This document shows, one piece after another, positions 1 through 11,699 of a stretch of DNA of 64,000 nucleotides (positions are counted from its first letter, which is position 1; the number at the start of each line of letters is the position of its first letter). This DNA comes from Diabrotica undecimpunctata. Its lineage: Eukaryota; Arthropoda; Insecta; Coleoptera; Chrysomelidae. The stretch lies in the NCBI RefSeq assembly GCF_040954645.1, contig NC_092803.1, positions 82,126,263 through 82,190,262 of the forward strand, read 5' to 3'. Made by a program: the position numbers and the translations under genes. Below the pieces are notes generated by a model. The model did no database searches. It was given only the letters and a program-made list of their open reading frames with translations, and was not told where the DNA came from.

Positions 1-54
1 TCAAAAAAAATTAATTAGCTAATTATTGCTTGGCGCACCAAGACTTTAAATATC

Positions 55-58
<4 letters not shown>

Positions 59-126
<68 letters not shown>
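59..126. repeat. (TA)n microsatellite
   Basis: Uninterrupted AT dinucleotide run. It is the first of about ten such tracts in the window; the others mostly abut mobile-element ends. The left flank (TATCACAATAATATATA) closely resembles the left flank of the mariner element at about 17556. Confidence 0.97.
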
Positions 127-129
<3 letters not shown>

Positions 130-299
130 AAGGTGAATGTGATAAGTTCGGTCTGTATTAATAATAACTGGTAAGTACTAATAATAACCTTAGCAGTTGG
201 TCAATGTGATTAATAATGCCTTTATAATTAGATTAACCGGTTATTATTAATACTATCCTAACAGCTCTGGTAAATGTAATAAATACGCAGTTTGGGCTT

Positions 300-1350
300 C
301 ACTACTGTTTATTTATGAAACTTGTTAATACAGTTAAACACGTAAACAGAACTTATTAATCAAAAAACCTCACTAGACATGTAATAAGGAAAAACAGACT
401 CGAATTTGTTAATAAAGTTAAACACCGAAACATAATTTATCAATAAAAAAACCTAACTAGACTTGTATTTGGTAACAAACAAGTAAAAATAGACTAGTAT
501 TTTGTAACAAAGTTAAAACACTTAAACAACATGTATCAATAAAAAAAACCTAACTAGACATGTAATAAGTAAAAACAGTTAAAAAAAACACTTACGGGGA
601 ATGGCGCAAAATGTCTCCTGTCAAAATTTTCAATGTGTTTTAAATGTATTCATTTTTTTGGAATCCTGAGAAAACTAATAAGTATTTTTGAAAAATTTAA
701 ATGCAGAATGAAAGATTACGTTATTACTGGGGGCCTCAAGTCCATCAGAATAAATAAAAGCTTTCCTTTGAATGAAATATTTGCAATTAAAAATAACTGT
801 AACTTATTAAAATAAACATTATAGAAGTTTTCAGGGAGTTTCGGCCCTCGGTAATCATGTAGTCTTTCATTTTGACTTTAAATTTGTTTAAAATATTTAT
901 TAGTTTTCTTAAGATTCGAAAAAAATAAATACATTTAAAGCACATTGAACATTTTGTCAGGCGATATTTTGCGCCTATGCCCTTAAACAAAATTATCAAT
1001 CAAAAATCCTAACTAGACATGTAATAGGTATTAACAAACTCTTATTTTGGCAATACATTTAGACATGATTTGGGATTTACAATGTATATGGGTATATTGT
1101 AAATTATGATTCAGGAGTACTCCTAGTAGCATTTAACGTGTCTTGGTTTGTTTATTTCTACTGCATCTTGATTGTAAATTTACTATAGACATGTAATAAG
1201 TAAAAACAGACTAGTATTTGGTGATAAAATTAAAACACTTAAAATTTATCAATTAAAAATCCTAACTAGACATGTATTAAGTAAAAACACATACGTATTT
1301 TGGTAATAAATTTAATCACTTAAGTAGTAGTATAATAATAGTAAGATACC
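300..1350. repeat. Decayed tandem repeat, unit about 85 bp
   Basis: The core CTAACTAGACATGTAATAAG recurs in the same orientation near 367, 450, 548, 1008, 1181 and 1261. Each copy is followed by variants of AAAAACAGACTAGTATTTGG and a TTAAAACACTTAAAC block. Spacing is about 80-100 bp except where the 590-985 inverted repeat interrupts. No gene is visible here; short ORFs are by-products of the repeat. Confidence 0.75.
590..985. repeat. Inverted repeat (arms ~140 bp) inside the tandem repeat
   Basis: Left arm about 595-735 and right arm about 840-985 are diverged reverse complements; for example GGCGCAAAATGTCTCCTG on the left answers GGCGCAAAATATCGCCTG read from the minus strand. The loop is about 105 bp. 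Both arms give nearly the same short translation on opposite strands, which explains two paired small ORFs that are not genes. The same tandem-repeat core flanks both sides in direct orientation, so this looks like a non-autonomous palindromic element inserted in, or born from, the array. Confidence 0.7.
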
Positions 1351-1359
1351 ATATTGATA

Positions 1360-4300
1360 AGCTTCAATGACACAATTTTACAGTGTTAAAATTATCAACC
1401 CCTACGCACTTTTTAGGGGTTGAAAGCGGCTTTGTACTTTCATTCCTTGTTTACATAAACGCGTTTCAGAAGACTTAGTAAACTAAAAGACGTTTTTGGG
1501 ACACAGGCCTATGTGCTCCCATTCTCTACTCCCTGATTAAATATAGAGGGTGAATTTTAAATAATCGTAATTCAATTTTCCTGTCAACAAACACTCATTC
1601 ATTGGTTTAACCAAGATGAATGTTTAACACTAGTTGTATGTTAACTTTAAATATGTTTAAGTTTTTCCGTGAAAAAAATAATCTCCTCAACAACTATTTG
1701 GTGTTTCACAGTTAAAAGAAACCGACAGCACACATACAACTATTTGGTAAAACTGTTTAAACTTGTTTTTATTTGGATAGAAATAAAGACATGTAGAGTA
1801 GCTAAAAAAAGATAAACTAAAACTGGATACAGACATGAAGAAAAAGCCCGGAACTGGCTGGATATAAATATAGGGAATCATAAGCGTATTTTTAATTGAT
1901 GTTAACTTTTTTATTGTTTCTTATAAGACAACTGGTCTATACTTGGGGAAACAACTTTCACAATATAAATTGGATCCATAATCAGTAGTATTATTTATAT
2001 TTTGTACTTTCTGCCATAATAATATGAGTAGGCATAATCTATCTACAGGTATTTAATATAGTGGTTCACCATTCTCTTTGCATCCCTATGCCGGTGACTA
2101 TTTATTGATTCCCCTATCTTCAGAGCCCAGGACAAAAATTGCTATGAAACATATTAGCTCTTACCAAAAATGCAGGCCAACAGTTGCCAAAGGTGTGGCA
2201 CATAGACTAATAAGTGAGAATGTGTCTTATGGAGACTACTTATATAGAACCATCCCCCGTTTATGAGGCTTGATGTGGCCATCCCGGTAGAAATGTACTA
2301 CCTCTACACTCCATTGGTCATTATAGTCTACCAAAAACTCGAGACGCCACTTAATAATTATATTTGGAAACAACAATTTAAAAAAAATAATATCTGCGCC
2401 AAATTAACGGCTAAATTCCTTTAAAAATGTTTACATTCCTATTTTCACTTTGATCATACATTAGACAATAGACATGTCATTTTATTCTTGCAGTAAAATT
2501 CATTGTTTCCGAATATTATCCCAAATGTCTAAATAAAGCGACAAAAAATAAAGGAGAAAAAATTATAAAGGACCCAATCTACCAGCATTTCCTACCTAAT
2601 TAACATGACGAGGGATGGCGAAGAAATGATATATAACTGGGGAGTTTGCGAGTCTCTCGTTTTTCCGGGCCAGATGAATATATTGTTAAATGATTCACGT
2701 CCTATATTGGAGGTTTAACGGTAAAGGAGGGAGTTTTAACTGGATAGGGAAGTTTTTAAAATCAAAATTTAGAACGACGTGATGGAAGGGACTATAAAGC
2801 TGCATTAGTAATTAAAAATTAAATAGTATAATGGGATGTTTTTAAAACGCAAGAGTTTGTCATGATGCCAACGACAGGAGCAATGCAAATTAGTAGAAGT
2901 GAGGATATCTACTTTTTTTATTTGTCCTTATGTGAGTTACATGACGTTTAATTTACAATGAAAATGTAGATGAAAATTTAACGTATATTGGTAGTTCCAT
3001 TGTTTTTCAAAGTTTCAATAACATTTAGTACATCTGGTTTTATACAATTTTTAGTATCCAGAGGACGCACTTTATTTTACGCACGCAATTTTACATTTGA
3101 ATGCAGCTGGACTGGGCTCTTCATGGCCATCTTTAGTTTAACAGACCGTTGTATTAGATGTGGCAACACTGTCCAGCTGTCAAATAGAGGTCCTATTTAT
3201 AAATATAATAGTAGGCTTATAGCGGAAAAATTAAAATTATTTTAAAGAGTTATATTTAATTAAATGAACGCAAAATATTATTTATTTTAATTAACTACTT
3301 GACACAGCTGTTAGAACATAAAATACACTGATTATAAATGTGATATAATAAAAATATTTTAAAACAAAAGGTATACAATCACGATTAAACTCATAAAAGA
3401 AATGTCTTTGAAAACACTGAAATTTGGATATTTTTCTTTTTTTTGTGCACTTTTATTTTTTAGCACTGTCTTGGATTTGTCTTGTCGTAGATTGTGTTTT
3501 ATTATAAATAGATTTAGTAGAATTATTAATTAAAATATTAGCGAAAATAAGTAACACTAAATCAATCAAAAGCTTCAGTTTAAGGTTGATTATATGAACA
3601 TACGTCTCTAAAATAAATTGTATGTTTTTTGTAATTTAAATATTCTGTAATGATTTTAATTAATATTAGCTTATGGTTGTTTACATTGTAAAAATTGTTT
3701 TTTAATTAGAAATTAGTGTTTGAAATGTATAAGAAACTATGGTCGTAATTTGTACAGTAAACATTGATAGAACAGTTACGTTGTTAATACGTACTTAAAT
3801 TTATATTTTTTCTTTAATTATAATACAACACCACACTCAAACTTGTCGAGATAAAAATAAATGAGATTCTCTTCTTGATGCTATTTCCATTGCAGCAGCT
3901 AAGAACTTAACTTACACAATGTTCACTAAAATAACAAAAATCACTATAACATCACTTTTAAACCCTTTGTCTTGTTGCGGCTCTCTAGAATTAATTCTCG
4001 ATTTTTCGTGGGACTGCTCCTTTTAGCATCATCTTGCTTTGTCAACTATTTTGGATGTTCTGAAAATATAATTTTCTCTAAGATTAGATTTTTTTCTTAG
4101 AAAAGTTTTTAATACACCGTGTTTATCTTTATAATTATCATAAAGTATGACGTCATCTTCGTAGAAATGTTTCATACAAATCAATGAAGCATGTGAGGGT
4201 TCCTAAATTTTCTGAGGAATTTGTTTTAGCCATTTTTGCTTATATCGCTATCTCGAGTAAATTTAAAAACACTAACATAACCTTGTTATGTGTTGCAAGT

Positions 4301-5276
4301 AGAATTTCTGAAACAATTCGGAACCGAACATTTAGCAGGAATCTGGAAGAAAATTTTTTGTTCTTGAAAAAAATCATACATTATTTTGTTAGTTAAATAT
4401 GGTTTAACATATCAAAAACGATAATCGAGACATAATGTACTAGTTTAATTAAATATACATATATTCAGTAGACTATAAATGTACCTTAATCAACAAACCA
4501 CTGAATGTAGATCATTATAAACACTAAAATTAAGTAAAAAACAAACAAATTTAACTAATAAAATCAATTATTTTGGTCAGCAGAATACATAATCATGCAA
4601 ACAAACACAAACAGATATTACAGACCTTCTATTCACTGCTGTCAAATTTTAATGTTCTGGCCTGTTGTCACTTGGACTACGGGTTAGGCCGACTGATGAC
4701 CGATCCTTCTTCTATGAGTAACAATCTAGATAAAAACCATGAAAACGTGTGAGACCCTTATCGAGGAGAGACTAACGTTATGTCCTCGTTTATGTTTCTC
4801 ATCAAAGATGGTTCTTCTTTTTTTGTAGAAATTTTTGAGGGGTAGAGCAACGTGAGCAAAGTAGGTGGTGGCAGTATGGTGCTAGCAGAGCGGGAAAAAG
4901 GTGGCATTATTTTTAAAGAGAATTTGAAAACCTAAGCACGGCTTGAAAGGAGGTACCCCGCTCTCACCAATTATATGATATGAACGACTCTTAGATCAGT
5001 GTTTTTTAATGCAGTTTATACTATCTGCGATAATCGCAGATAGCGGTAAATGTAATTTTATCTTCTATTTATGTTCTATTTATGTATTTATTTACGGATC
5101 TTTATCTAAATCGTGAACCAATGCAGAAATTCATCATGTGTCAACTTTCTCTTATTATGATATTTACACATTTTCTTCTGGGATTCTATTTCATTTGAAG
5201 GCCCAGGTCTTTAATCCATATCTGTAATCTATATCTAAATCTATAATAATGTATCTATATTAATATATCTATAATA
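1360..5276. other. Unassigned AT-rich sequence
   Basis: No supported gene. A short hairpin lies at about 1397-1421 (AACCCC and GGGGTT arms). The stretches around 2090-2330 and 2590-2780 are less AT-biased but carry no ORF that I recognise. Short ORFs at 2078-2266, 2988-3245 and 4184-4396 have no recognisable motif. Confidence 0.5.
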
Positions 5277-5283
5277 GTAATAG

Positions 5284-5307
5284 CATTGTTTAAATAGGAC
5301 TAGTTAG
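5284..5307 (+). repeat. Left terminal inverted repeat
   Basis: A 24-bp match, as reverse complement, to 14821-14844. It is preceded by GTAATAG. Beyond the first 24 bases the two ends diverge quickly. Confidence 0.7.
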
Positions 5308-6690
5308 ACAATCCTTATGGAACAAACGTTTGACTTTTACTCTGCCGTCATATGGCGGCCTCTAGTCATAAAAAAACTATTAACAGAAACTTAATTCTCG
5401 GCAGGATTCTATTCGAGTATATTTTTACCTGTCTCATGACTAAGGCAAACCTGTACACGGATGCCAGATTGTGAAGAAAATATAAGACTTTAATAAAATG
5501 CTTATTGTTATTATCGTTGTATGCGTCTAGTGAAAGATAACTTGACTATTTCGAGCGAATATTTCAAATTGTTTTTGTACTTTGAGACTTGCTAAATCTA
5601 AATCGGTTAGTAATCTATTTAAAGGAAGTAGGTAAATGCTGACTTTTTTTTTTAATTTTTATTAGTTTACCAGATATTTAATTTGGTTATATGATTTGCT
5701 AGAAAAGGATTAAATATTTAATTGAAATACGCTCGATTACTATCGTCTTAGAAAACTCATGCGGAGGTTTATTTTTTAGTCAAGACTTAAGTTTTATAAT
5801 TGTTTAAAAAAGAAAATCTTTTTAAACAATGGTTTTATGTATGTTTTGAGAAAATTAAATTTTCAATCTTTTAATCTTTAAAATGACGTTTGAAAATATA
5901 GTAAATTTATGGGTATGGTTTTTTGATAATGGTTTTGAAACAAATAAACACATCGATATGCCACAACAATAGGCAACACATATTTAGGGACAAATTAATC
6001 TATGTGTTGGGATAAAAGGAATAATAATTAACAACACTTTAATAAATAGTATCCTTTATTTTATTTATTTATGTATTTTATAATATAAACACCAGTTTTG
6101 TATTTCTGTTTACATGAATGAGAAGTTTAAATGAATGAGCTGTTTATTAATGAAATAATTTTAAATTACAAAGTGATAGAGATACAATTAGTGATAAAAA
6201 TTGATTGTAACATTGTTTTCATGAACTAAAATAAGCAATGTATGTAGTGCGAAACACTATTGGCACCGTGGATGGTTGTTTTGCTATCGAAAACGTATGA
6301 AAAACGCGTGGTGTCGTTAACAAACCTTCCTCTTCTACCTCACTATATTTTTTTGGTTTGCATTTAGATAGTTTTGGTCAAAATGCTTACTGCATAGAAA
6401 TTTTTTTTTAAATCGGGTAGCTCCAGACTTTCCAATGCAGCATTACCTACAACAATATTATTATTAACACAACTGAAAAAAAAGGCAATTTTCTGCACAA
6501 TAAAGTAAAAAAACAATTTAAGTTCTGTATTCAAAATATAAATAACTTGGCAGTTATGCCAACATATTTTTAATTTTTTTGGTAGTATGGGTATGGGTAT
6601 GGGATCTAGTCTTTCACCCATTCTAAGTAGCTGTATCAAGGATGATGTTATCAGTGATTGTATCAACAATTGCACTTTTTTCATTCCTTT
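5308..6690. other. Unassigned interior, left part of the TIR-bounded unit
   Basis: AT-rich sequence with no ORF that I can assign. The minus-strand ORF at 6364-6684 has no family motif and starts in the middle of low-complexity sequence. If the unit is P-like, the 3' exons of its transposase would be expected here, but I could not see them. Confidence 0.4.
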
Positions 6691-6696
6691 TTTTAA

Positions 6697-6828
6697 AGAT
6701 ATGTAGATGATTTAGTTTTGGCACTTCCTAAACACAAAATTATTGAAATAGTCAACATTTTCAAGTATCATAATCAACATATACAATTTACAGTTGAGGA
6801 AGAGGTAGACAATTTTCTAGTTCCTTAG
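6697..6828 (+). pseudogene. Penelope-like element RT fragment
   Basis: About 43 codons beginning at the RT catalytic motif RYVDD, followed by a stretch that reads like the Penelope continuation (FKYHNQHIQFTVEEE, then the start of the DNFL block), then a stop. Only the palm motif and a little downstream survive. The same segment occurs in the longer relic at 51262-52095. It is wedged against the 3' end of the minus-strand LINE. Confidence 0.6.
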
Positions 6829-7023
6829 AGTAGGTTTCAAATCCAGTGCTTTATACAGGTTGGTGAATTGTTTGCAGTTGGTAAGTTTGGTATGGTTGAT
6901 TCGTAGTTGTAATAATCGATGCTTCTCTTCTAGTTATGAAGTCTAGGGAGAGATGACCAATAAAAGATTGAAGTTTATGAAAAGTTGTTTTGCTCTTTTG
7001 CTCTAAGTTTTGTCAAGTATCCT

Positions 7024-9251
7024 CTACCGACTTTTTAAAAACGAATTTCGAGATTCGTTAGCTAGTTGAATTGGAGTGCCTTCAGTCACCCCATGGTTGG
7101 TAGCTTCTTTGGTAAAATGATCTGCTGTTTTATTACCAGTAATTCCGGTGTGAGAAGGCAGCCATATGAGAGAGACTGTTACATCGTAAGCAGAGAGATT
7201 TTGGTATATGTCATGAATGTTTTGAACTAATAGGTGCTCAGTGAAAATTGTATTGACTAAATGGATATATGAAAGATAATCTGAACAAAGGGCAATATGT
7301 CTGTTTTGATGTGAGATGCATTTAAAAGCCAACACAATACTATATAGTTCACCTGTGCAAACGTTGCATATTAAGGGTAACCGAGATGATCTTACAAGTT
7401 CATGTTTAGTGGTTACTGCACAACCAATACCAGTGGTAGTTTTAGAAGCATCTGTATAGAGAATTAAATTCTAAAAATGCTTTCTTTATAAGAAGGTTAG
7501 AAGATTCAAGTTTGTTAAAAATAGTGAGTGAGGTATATATTGAAGGGATATCTTTAGCCCAGAGGGGAAGTAAAGGTAGAGGAAATAAACTAGTCAGAAA
7601 AAGGTCAATATTTTTAAGTAGTGGACAAATTAATTGAGGTATAGGTTTTATGATAAGGTGTTGGTTATTGTTAGTGGAAGAAGACGGCATTGTGGCAATT
7701 AGGGAATGAACAAGATTACATGGATTTGCAGATGTTGATGCAGCATACGAAAGTAGAAGTGATTATCGTCTTAGGGTAGGAGAAAGTTCATTAGATTCAC
7801 GGTATACACTCTCAATAGGACTAAAGCGAAAAGCGCTCAGACCTAGAAGTAGTTTTATTGGTACCCCATTGAAGATGACTGAGGGTTTAAAAATGTTCAA
7901 CCTTTTAAAACAATTGATTTTAAGTGCAGAGACTCGATTTTTTCAATTTAATCTGGAGTCAAACATAAAACCGAGAATTTTACAATAATTAAAACCAGAA
8001 AGTAGAGAATTGATAAATAAAATTTGGGGTAAGGGAGTGAAAATCCCTATGGAAAATTTTATTAATTTGGTTTTGCTCTCAGAGAGTGATAATCCTAGTT
8101 TGTTAAATCTATCTTGAAGTAGATTTACTACACTTTGTATAAGTTTATATGAGGATGGGACATATTTAAGATGGTAGTAAATGATTAGGTCATCAGCGTA
8201 TTGAACATATTTGATGGGAGGCAAATTTCGTTGATGGCAAGAATGAATAAAGTTAAACTTAATGCAGATTCTAAAGGGACACCTTAATTTTGAGGAAGAG
8301 ATCGAAAAAGTTTACCCTTGGCAAGGACTTTAAAGATTCTTTCAATTAGATATTTTTTTACAAATGAGAAAATATTACCATTTAAATTATAGTGGGAGTT
8401 TTTGTCAATGATTGCTTTTCTGGAGATTGAATAAAATGCCCCTTCAACGTTAAATATAGTTGCTACGACATCTTGTTGATTATAGATTGCTTAAGAAATG
8501 TGTGTTTGAAAAATAAAAAAGTTGTCAATAGTAGACCGATTACGTCGGAAGCCGGATTGAGCGTCGGGAATAATATTAAACTGTTTAACGAACCACGTGA
8601 GTATTTCATTGATCATTGTTTCAAGAAGTTTGCAGGTAATACAAGTAAGAGAAATCAGACGAAAGATATTGGAGTTATAGAGGGCTGGTCAGGTTTTTTA
8701 ATTGGAATGATTATAGAATTGCGCCAAACATCTGGGAATTTTTGTGTGTTCTAGATAAGGTTATAAATTTCGAGAAGTTTGGAGAGAGATGTATTAGAGA
8801 GATTTTTTAAAAATATATAAGGGATATCATCGGGATCATCAGCAGATTTTGTAAATGAAAACAAGGTAAATTTTAGTTTATTTAGGGTAAACAAGCCGTT
8901 CATAAACTTGACATCGTGTGGAGTTGACGAGATGGTGGAGAAAGATTGAGCGCGTAAAGAACTGGGAGTAAAAGCTATATTACTTTTATTGAATCTGTCT
9001 TCAACCCCATTAGCGAGTGTGTCAGAAATGAATTGACTGTCAGAGATAACTGTGTTGTTGAAGAAGATGATAGGAGAAACAGTTAGGATATAGGAATGAA
9101 GGATGACTAAATTCATAGGATGAAGGTTAGTTTTATTGCCTTGGATTTGTGAAACAGTTTTTTTTATAAATGAGAGTGGAGTTATCATATTCACTGGTAA
9201 CTTTAACATCCTAATATATAAAACTAAATAATGTAAACTAAATTGTAACAT
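7024..9251 (-). pseudogene. Decayed LINE ORF2 (RT and RNase H), same family as the 30723-38285 LINE
   Basis: The protein is broken into at least four frames. From 5' to 3' on the minus strand these are: a pre-RT and RT start with DDIPYIFLKNLSN (8751-9170), the RT palm with YADD (about 8190) followed by SLSESKTKLIKF (7943-8224), a linker (7442-7690), and an RNase H domain (about 7460-7024). The RNase H acidic residues are recognisable as YTDAS, CTGELYSI and CSDYLS, and it ends in WLPSHTGITGN. The match to the better copy at 36277-37728 (DDIPYIFLKNLPN, TYADDLVIY) shows it is one LINE family with an RNase H domain, as in Jockey/I-group elements. It is non-functional because of frameshifts and stops. 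Confidence 0.8.
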
Positions 9252-9420
9252 ATAACTTTTATCGGGTTTTTACCCAGATATTTAGTGGCTCAAAAAATGT
9301 ACACCTAGACACTGATGATGGAATATGGATTCCGAAAACAATTTGTCTTCATGACATAGCCCGTTTGGGTTTTTTAATTTATGTACCTTTTATAAAGGAT
9401 TTTAACAAATTTTTTTTTTG
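9190..9420 (+). repeat. Diverged copy of the hammerhead-bearing repeat unit Y
   Basis: It shares an ordered series of blocks with the units near 24548 and 28611: GGTAACTTTAACATC, GGGTTTTTACCCA, ATTTAGTGGCT, the hammerhead-like core, a CATAGCCC block and CTTTTATAAAGGATTTTA. It interrupts or borders the decayed LINE. The repeats probably derive from Penelope-like terminal repeats (inference). Confidence 0.7.
9312..9347 (+). ncRNA. Hammerhead-ribozyme-like motif
   Basis: CTGATGA is followed by a small hairpin (GGAAT/ATTCC stem), then GAAA, a short possible stem III and a GTC. This is the order of the hammerhead core. As in the other copies here, one unpaired base sits between CTGATGA and the stem, and there is an extra A after GAAA, so activity is uncertain. 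Confidence 0.5.
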
Positions 9421-9429
9421 TAATGATTT

Positions 9430-11335
9430 TTCTTTTATCTTAGTATAGATTAGGGCAAGATCTTTCATTAACGATTGTCAGCGGTATGTCAGTGGTAAAT
9501 TTACTGGCTTCATTTAGAGGTTCGTTGGTGCCTAAGGAATTTTCGAGAAATTTTTCAAGATAATTCTAGAAAACCCTAATTTTTGTGTTTTTATAGGATT
9601 TGAGTGCAGCTTTTAGTTCGAAATAGTTTATAAGAGAGTTCGGATGATTGGTATCTTGTTGTGAAACTGAGGATGAATAATGAAAGGGCGAAGGAAGAAA
9701 AGAGTATATATAGTTAGGTCCAGATTTGTTGCAAAACTTTTATTTTAAATTTTCTGCCAGAATCTTGGCTGTCTCTTAATTGTCAAGGATAACCTTTCGA
9801 TTAAAAAAGAGATTGGATATTTTAAGGTTATTTTTTGTTAACAATTTTTTTTCCAAACTGGACTTGGGCTAATTAAATATTAGCCCAATAATTATTATAT
9901 TATAAAAATATAATTAAATATCGTGTCTAAATTTGGCAAAAGATGAAGTAAAAATATACAGAGAGCAGAAAAAATGAATAAATGCGAGAAAAAGAGAGAA
10001 ATTCTATTCATCATGTATGCTGTGATTAGATTTGACATCAGAAGATTTATCAGAGGATGCACTTATATATACTCTTGTAAGTCGGAGATAGGCTGTTCTT
10101 TTAACTTTTTTAAGATTCTAGTGATACGGTTTTTTAGTGATCTTTTCTTTGTACCTATGTAGAGCTGCAATAAGTCCTTTTGAATACCATCTATGTTGGA
10201 GGATTTTTAAGCTTCTTGTAGTGGGGTGATACATACAAAAGAGTTCTCAAGAAATGTAATAAGTTGCGTGGAATTGAGTGTAAAATTAGTCGGATTATCT
10301 TTGTAAATCATTTCTATAGCGGAAATATAATAAGGTTTCATCGAGTAATCCAATCAAAGATTAGATTTGGACATTTTTTGGCTGGTTTCGGTGGCATTGA
10401 AAATGTCGAAGGAGGAAAAGAACTTAATAGAGCAAGAATACCGGATGAAGATAGATGGTAGGAGTATCATGAGAACTGTCATTGAAGTGTCCCCTTTTTT
10501 GTCCTACTGCTAACATGGGCTTTGAATTAGTACGACGAGAGATGGATAAATCCATAATGGCAGCCAGGATGGGTATGCAGTTAACGGAGATGGACTCAAT
10601 TTCCGAAGATAGAAATTCTTTTGATGAAGTTAAGGATTCAGGATTAAGGACTCCTTAGAGTCAGCTGAAAATGAAGAAGAGGGAGGAGCATTAGCTGCAA
10701 TGAGTGTCTGATCTGGTCAACTGGAGACTTTGCAATCAGACTCCACGGTACGACCCGTAAGCTTACAAAGAAAACACTATAGTCTGTCAGAGAATAAAAA
10801 TATTTTAAAGGATGTATTTTCATGGTTAATTAACAGAGAAGATTGCACTTCGAAGTTCACCTTGTCAGCTATTTCAAATGTTACCCTAGGAAAACTCATG
10901 ATATATGCCTGTTGATCATCTGATGTTCCGTATTTTTTAGGGACTGCTCGATTAGGAATGCGGGATGAAAGGAGATACATTTGAAATAAGGATTCTTTTG
11001 GTCGCAGAAAGAAGCCTGCAGATAAAGATGACGGTGTAATTAATTATGACGTTCGGTGTATTAGTTGATCAACGATGTCGGTAGAAGTGAGGAAAATGCA
11101 GATTCGATTATTCGAAATGCGAGATGTAAAAGTAATATTTTTTGGATAAACTATTTCACCAATTTCTTTAATATATTTAAATAAAACAGTATTCAAAATG
11201 GAGTGCATGACAATAACTTGTTCCCTTTTAGAAAACGAACGGGAAGGAGGTCTAGAGACTGCGTCAACGACATATGATTTTGGGTTGGAATTGAAGTTGT
11301 TTTGTGTAAATGTAAATATTTAATTGCTGTTCATG
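9430..11335 (-). pseudogene. Decayed LINE 5' part: ORF1-like protein and pre-RT sequence
   Basis: On the minus strand between about 11330 and 10700 a broken reading frame contains FSKREQVIVMHSILN, KNITFTSRISNNRICIFL and AYIMSFPRVTFEIADK. It then has CFLC...C, a degraded CCHC zinc knuckle in which the His reads Arg (about 10765-10720). This pattern fits ORF1 (nucleic-acid chaperone) of insect Jockey-like LINEs. Sequence at 9430-9780 contains FELKAALKS, resembling the segment just before the RT domain. Frameshifts and stops are numerous. The endonuclease portion between 9800 and 10650 is not clearly readable. It probably belongs with the LINE at 7024-9251. Confidence 0.55.
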
Positions 11336-11699
11336 ATGTGTAGTCCTGGTTACCCAGACCGTAACACAATACCTAAATGTGAGTACCTAATGGACCCTCT
11401 CCCAAACTGGAAAGAAAGAAAAAAGGATCTCACCTATTTCTTGGGATTTTCACTGGTTTTCTTTAATTACACCAATATAGCCGCAATTAAATTCGACTAT
11501 TGAAATATAAAACCAAATTTGATACTTGTTTTCTTATCACATTGTGATTAAAGAACTTCGCTTCGTATTGTTAACTCGTCGATGAATTACTTTATCTGTT
11601 TAACACTGTTTAAATCTTTAAAATCCGTGAGGAACTTTAAAAAGGGTGTTTAACCTTTGACAGTTATTTGACGTTTTTTGAATCGATTATTTGAAGCTT

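Noticed and set aside
633..999. Two small ORFs on opposite strands with nearly the same translation
   Set aside because: Explained by the inverted repeat; they are not a conserved gene pair.
6364..6684. 106-residue minus-strand ORF
   Set aside because: No recognisable motif and AT-driven composition; not supported as a gene.
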